Source: Demequinaceae bacterium
GTDB taxonomy: Bacteria > Actinomycetota > Actinomycetes > Actinomycetales > Demequinaceae
DNA: 64,000 nt
NCBI GenBank assembly: GCA_016933155.1
Contig: JAFGBM010000010.1
Location: forward strand, 1-64,000
Reading direction: 5' to 3'
Shown here: piece after piece, positions 63,997 to 64,000 of the stretch
How positions within the stretch are numbered: position 1 is the first letter of the stretch
Layout: each line of letters starts with the position of its first letter
Position numbers and translations under genes: made by a program
Notes under the pieces: model-generated
Database searches by the model: none
Seen by the model: only the letters and a program-made list of their open reading frames with translations
Told to the model about the DNA's origin: nothing

Positions 63997-64000
63997 CGTT

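Noticed and set aside
1-64000. tRNA, rRNA and CRISPR arrays
   Set aside because: No cloverleaf, rRNA segment or regularly spaced repeat was recognised in the short intergenic gaps by reading; a covariance-model scan was not possible.

Overview
This 64-kb window is a high-GC chromosome segment that reads as a member of the Actinomycetota. The evidence is a complete nuoA-N operon in actinobacterial order, a full classical menaquinone (o-succinylbenzoate) gene set, a DUF222/HNH endonuclease, a BldC-like regulator beside the tiny ribosomal protein bS22, a PimA-like mannosyltransferase, and a Dcd of the mycobacterial bifunctional type. Genus and family cannot be fixed from the sequence alone. No tRNA, rRNA, CRISPR array or intact IS element was seen. 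Apart from bases 1-125, intergenic gaps are short, and none exceeds 300 bases.

Layout. 0.1-1.7 kb: DUF222/HNH endonuclease. 1.8-19.5 kb (minus strand): a geranylgeranyl-reductase-family flavoprotein, nuoA to nuoN, then a long-chain prenyl diphosphate synthase. Most junctions are GTGA or ATGA overlaps, so this looks like one respiratory operon. 19.6-37.6 kb: menaquinone genes menF, menC-menD, menB and menE-menA, interleaved with two families of extracytoplasmic proteins. The first family is four membrane-anchored proteins sharing a GW/LYLxxPxG module, two of which flank an ECF sigma factor. The second is a head-to-tail array of four DUF3048 lipoproteins. 37.6-46.4 kb: housekeeping and envelope genes: a GT4 glycosyltransferase, a histidine phosphatase, a HAD-IB phosphatase, bS22, a BldC-like regulator, a phosphoribosyltransferase, a DUF4349 lipoprotein, a GH94 cellobiose phosphorylase and a two-domain membrane-anchored protein.

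46.5-64.0 kb: dcd, followed by a surface-polysaccharide region. It holds GT2 and GT4 glycosyltransferases, two different flippases, a DUF2142 membrane protein, a wbpD-wbpE-wbpB-wbpA set predicted to make UDP-2,3-diacetamido-2,3-dideoxy-glucuronic acid, a GT-B capsule-type transferase, a GT2/DUF2304 pair and a GT-C-like polytopic protein cut by the window edge.

How it works together. Complex I passes electrons from NADH to menaquinone. The head-group enzymes (Men), the prenyl-tail synthase and the tail reductase are all encoded in the same 37 kb. Start sites show that leaderless transcription is common: about twenty genes have a TAnnnT box ending 6-8 nt before the ATG or GTG, including pairs of divergent promoters packed into about 32 bp. 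The least explained parts are the ECF sigma factor with its two cysteine-conserved partner proteins, and the four-copy DUF3048 array in which each copy has its own promoter.
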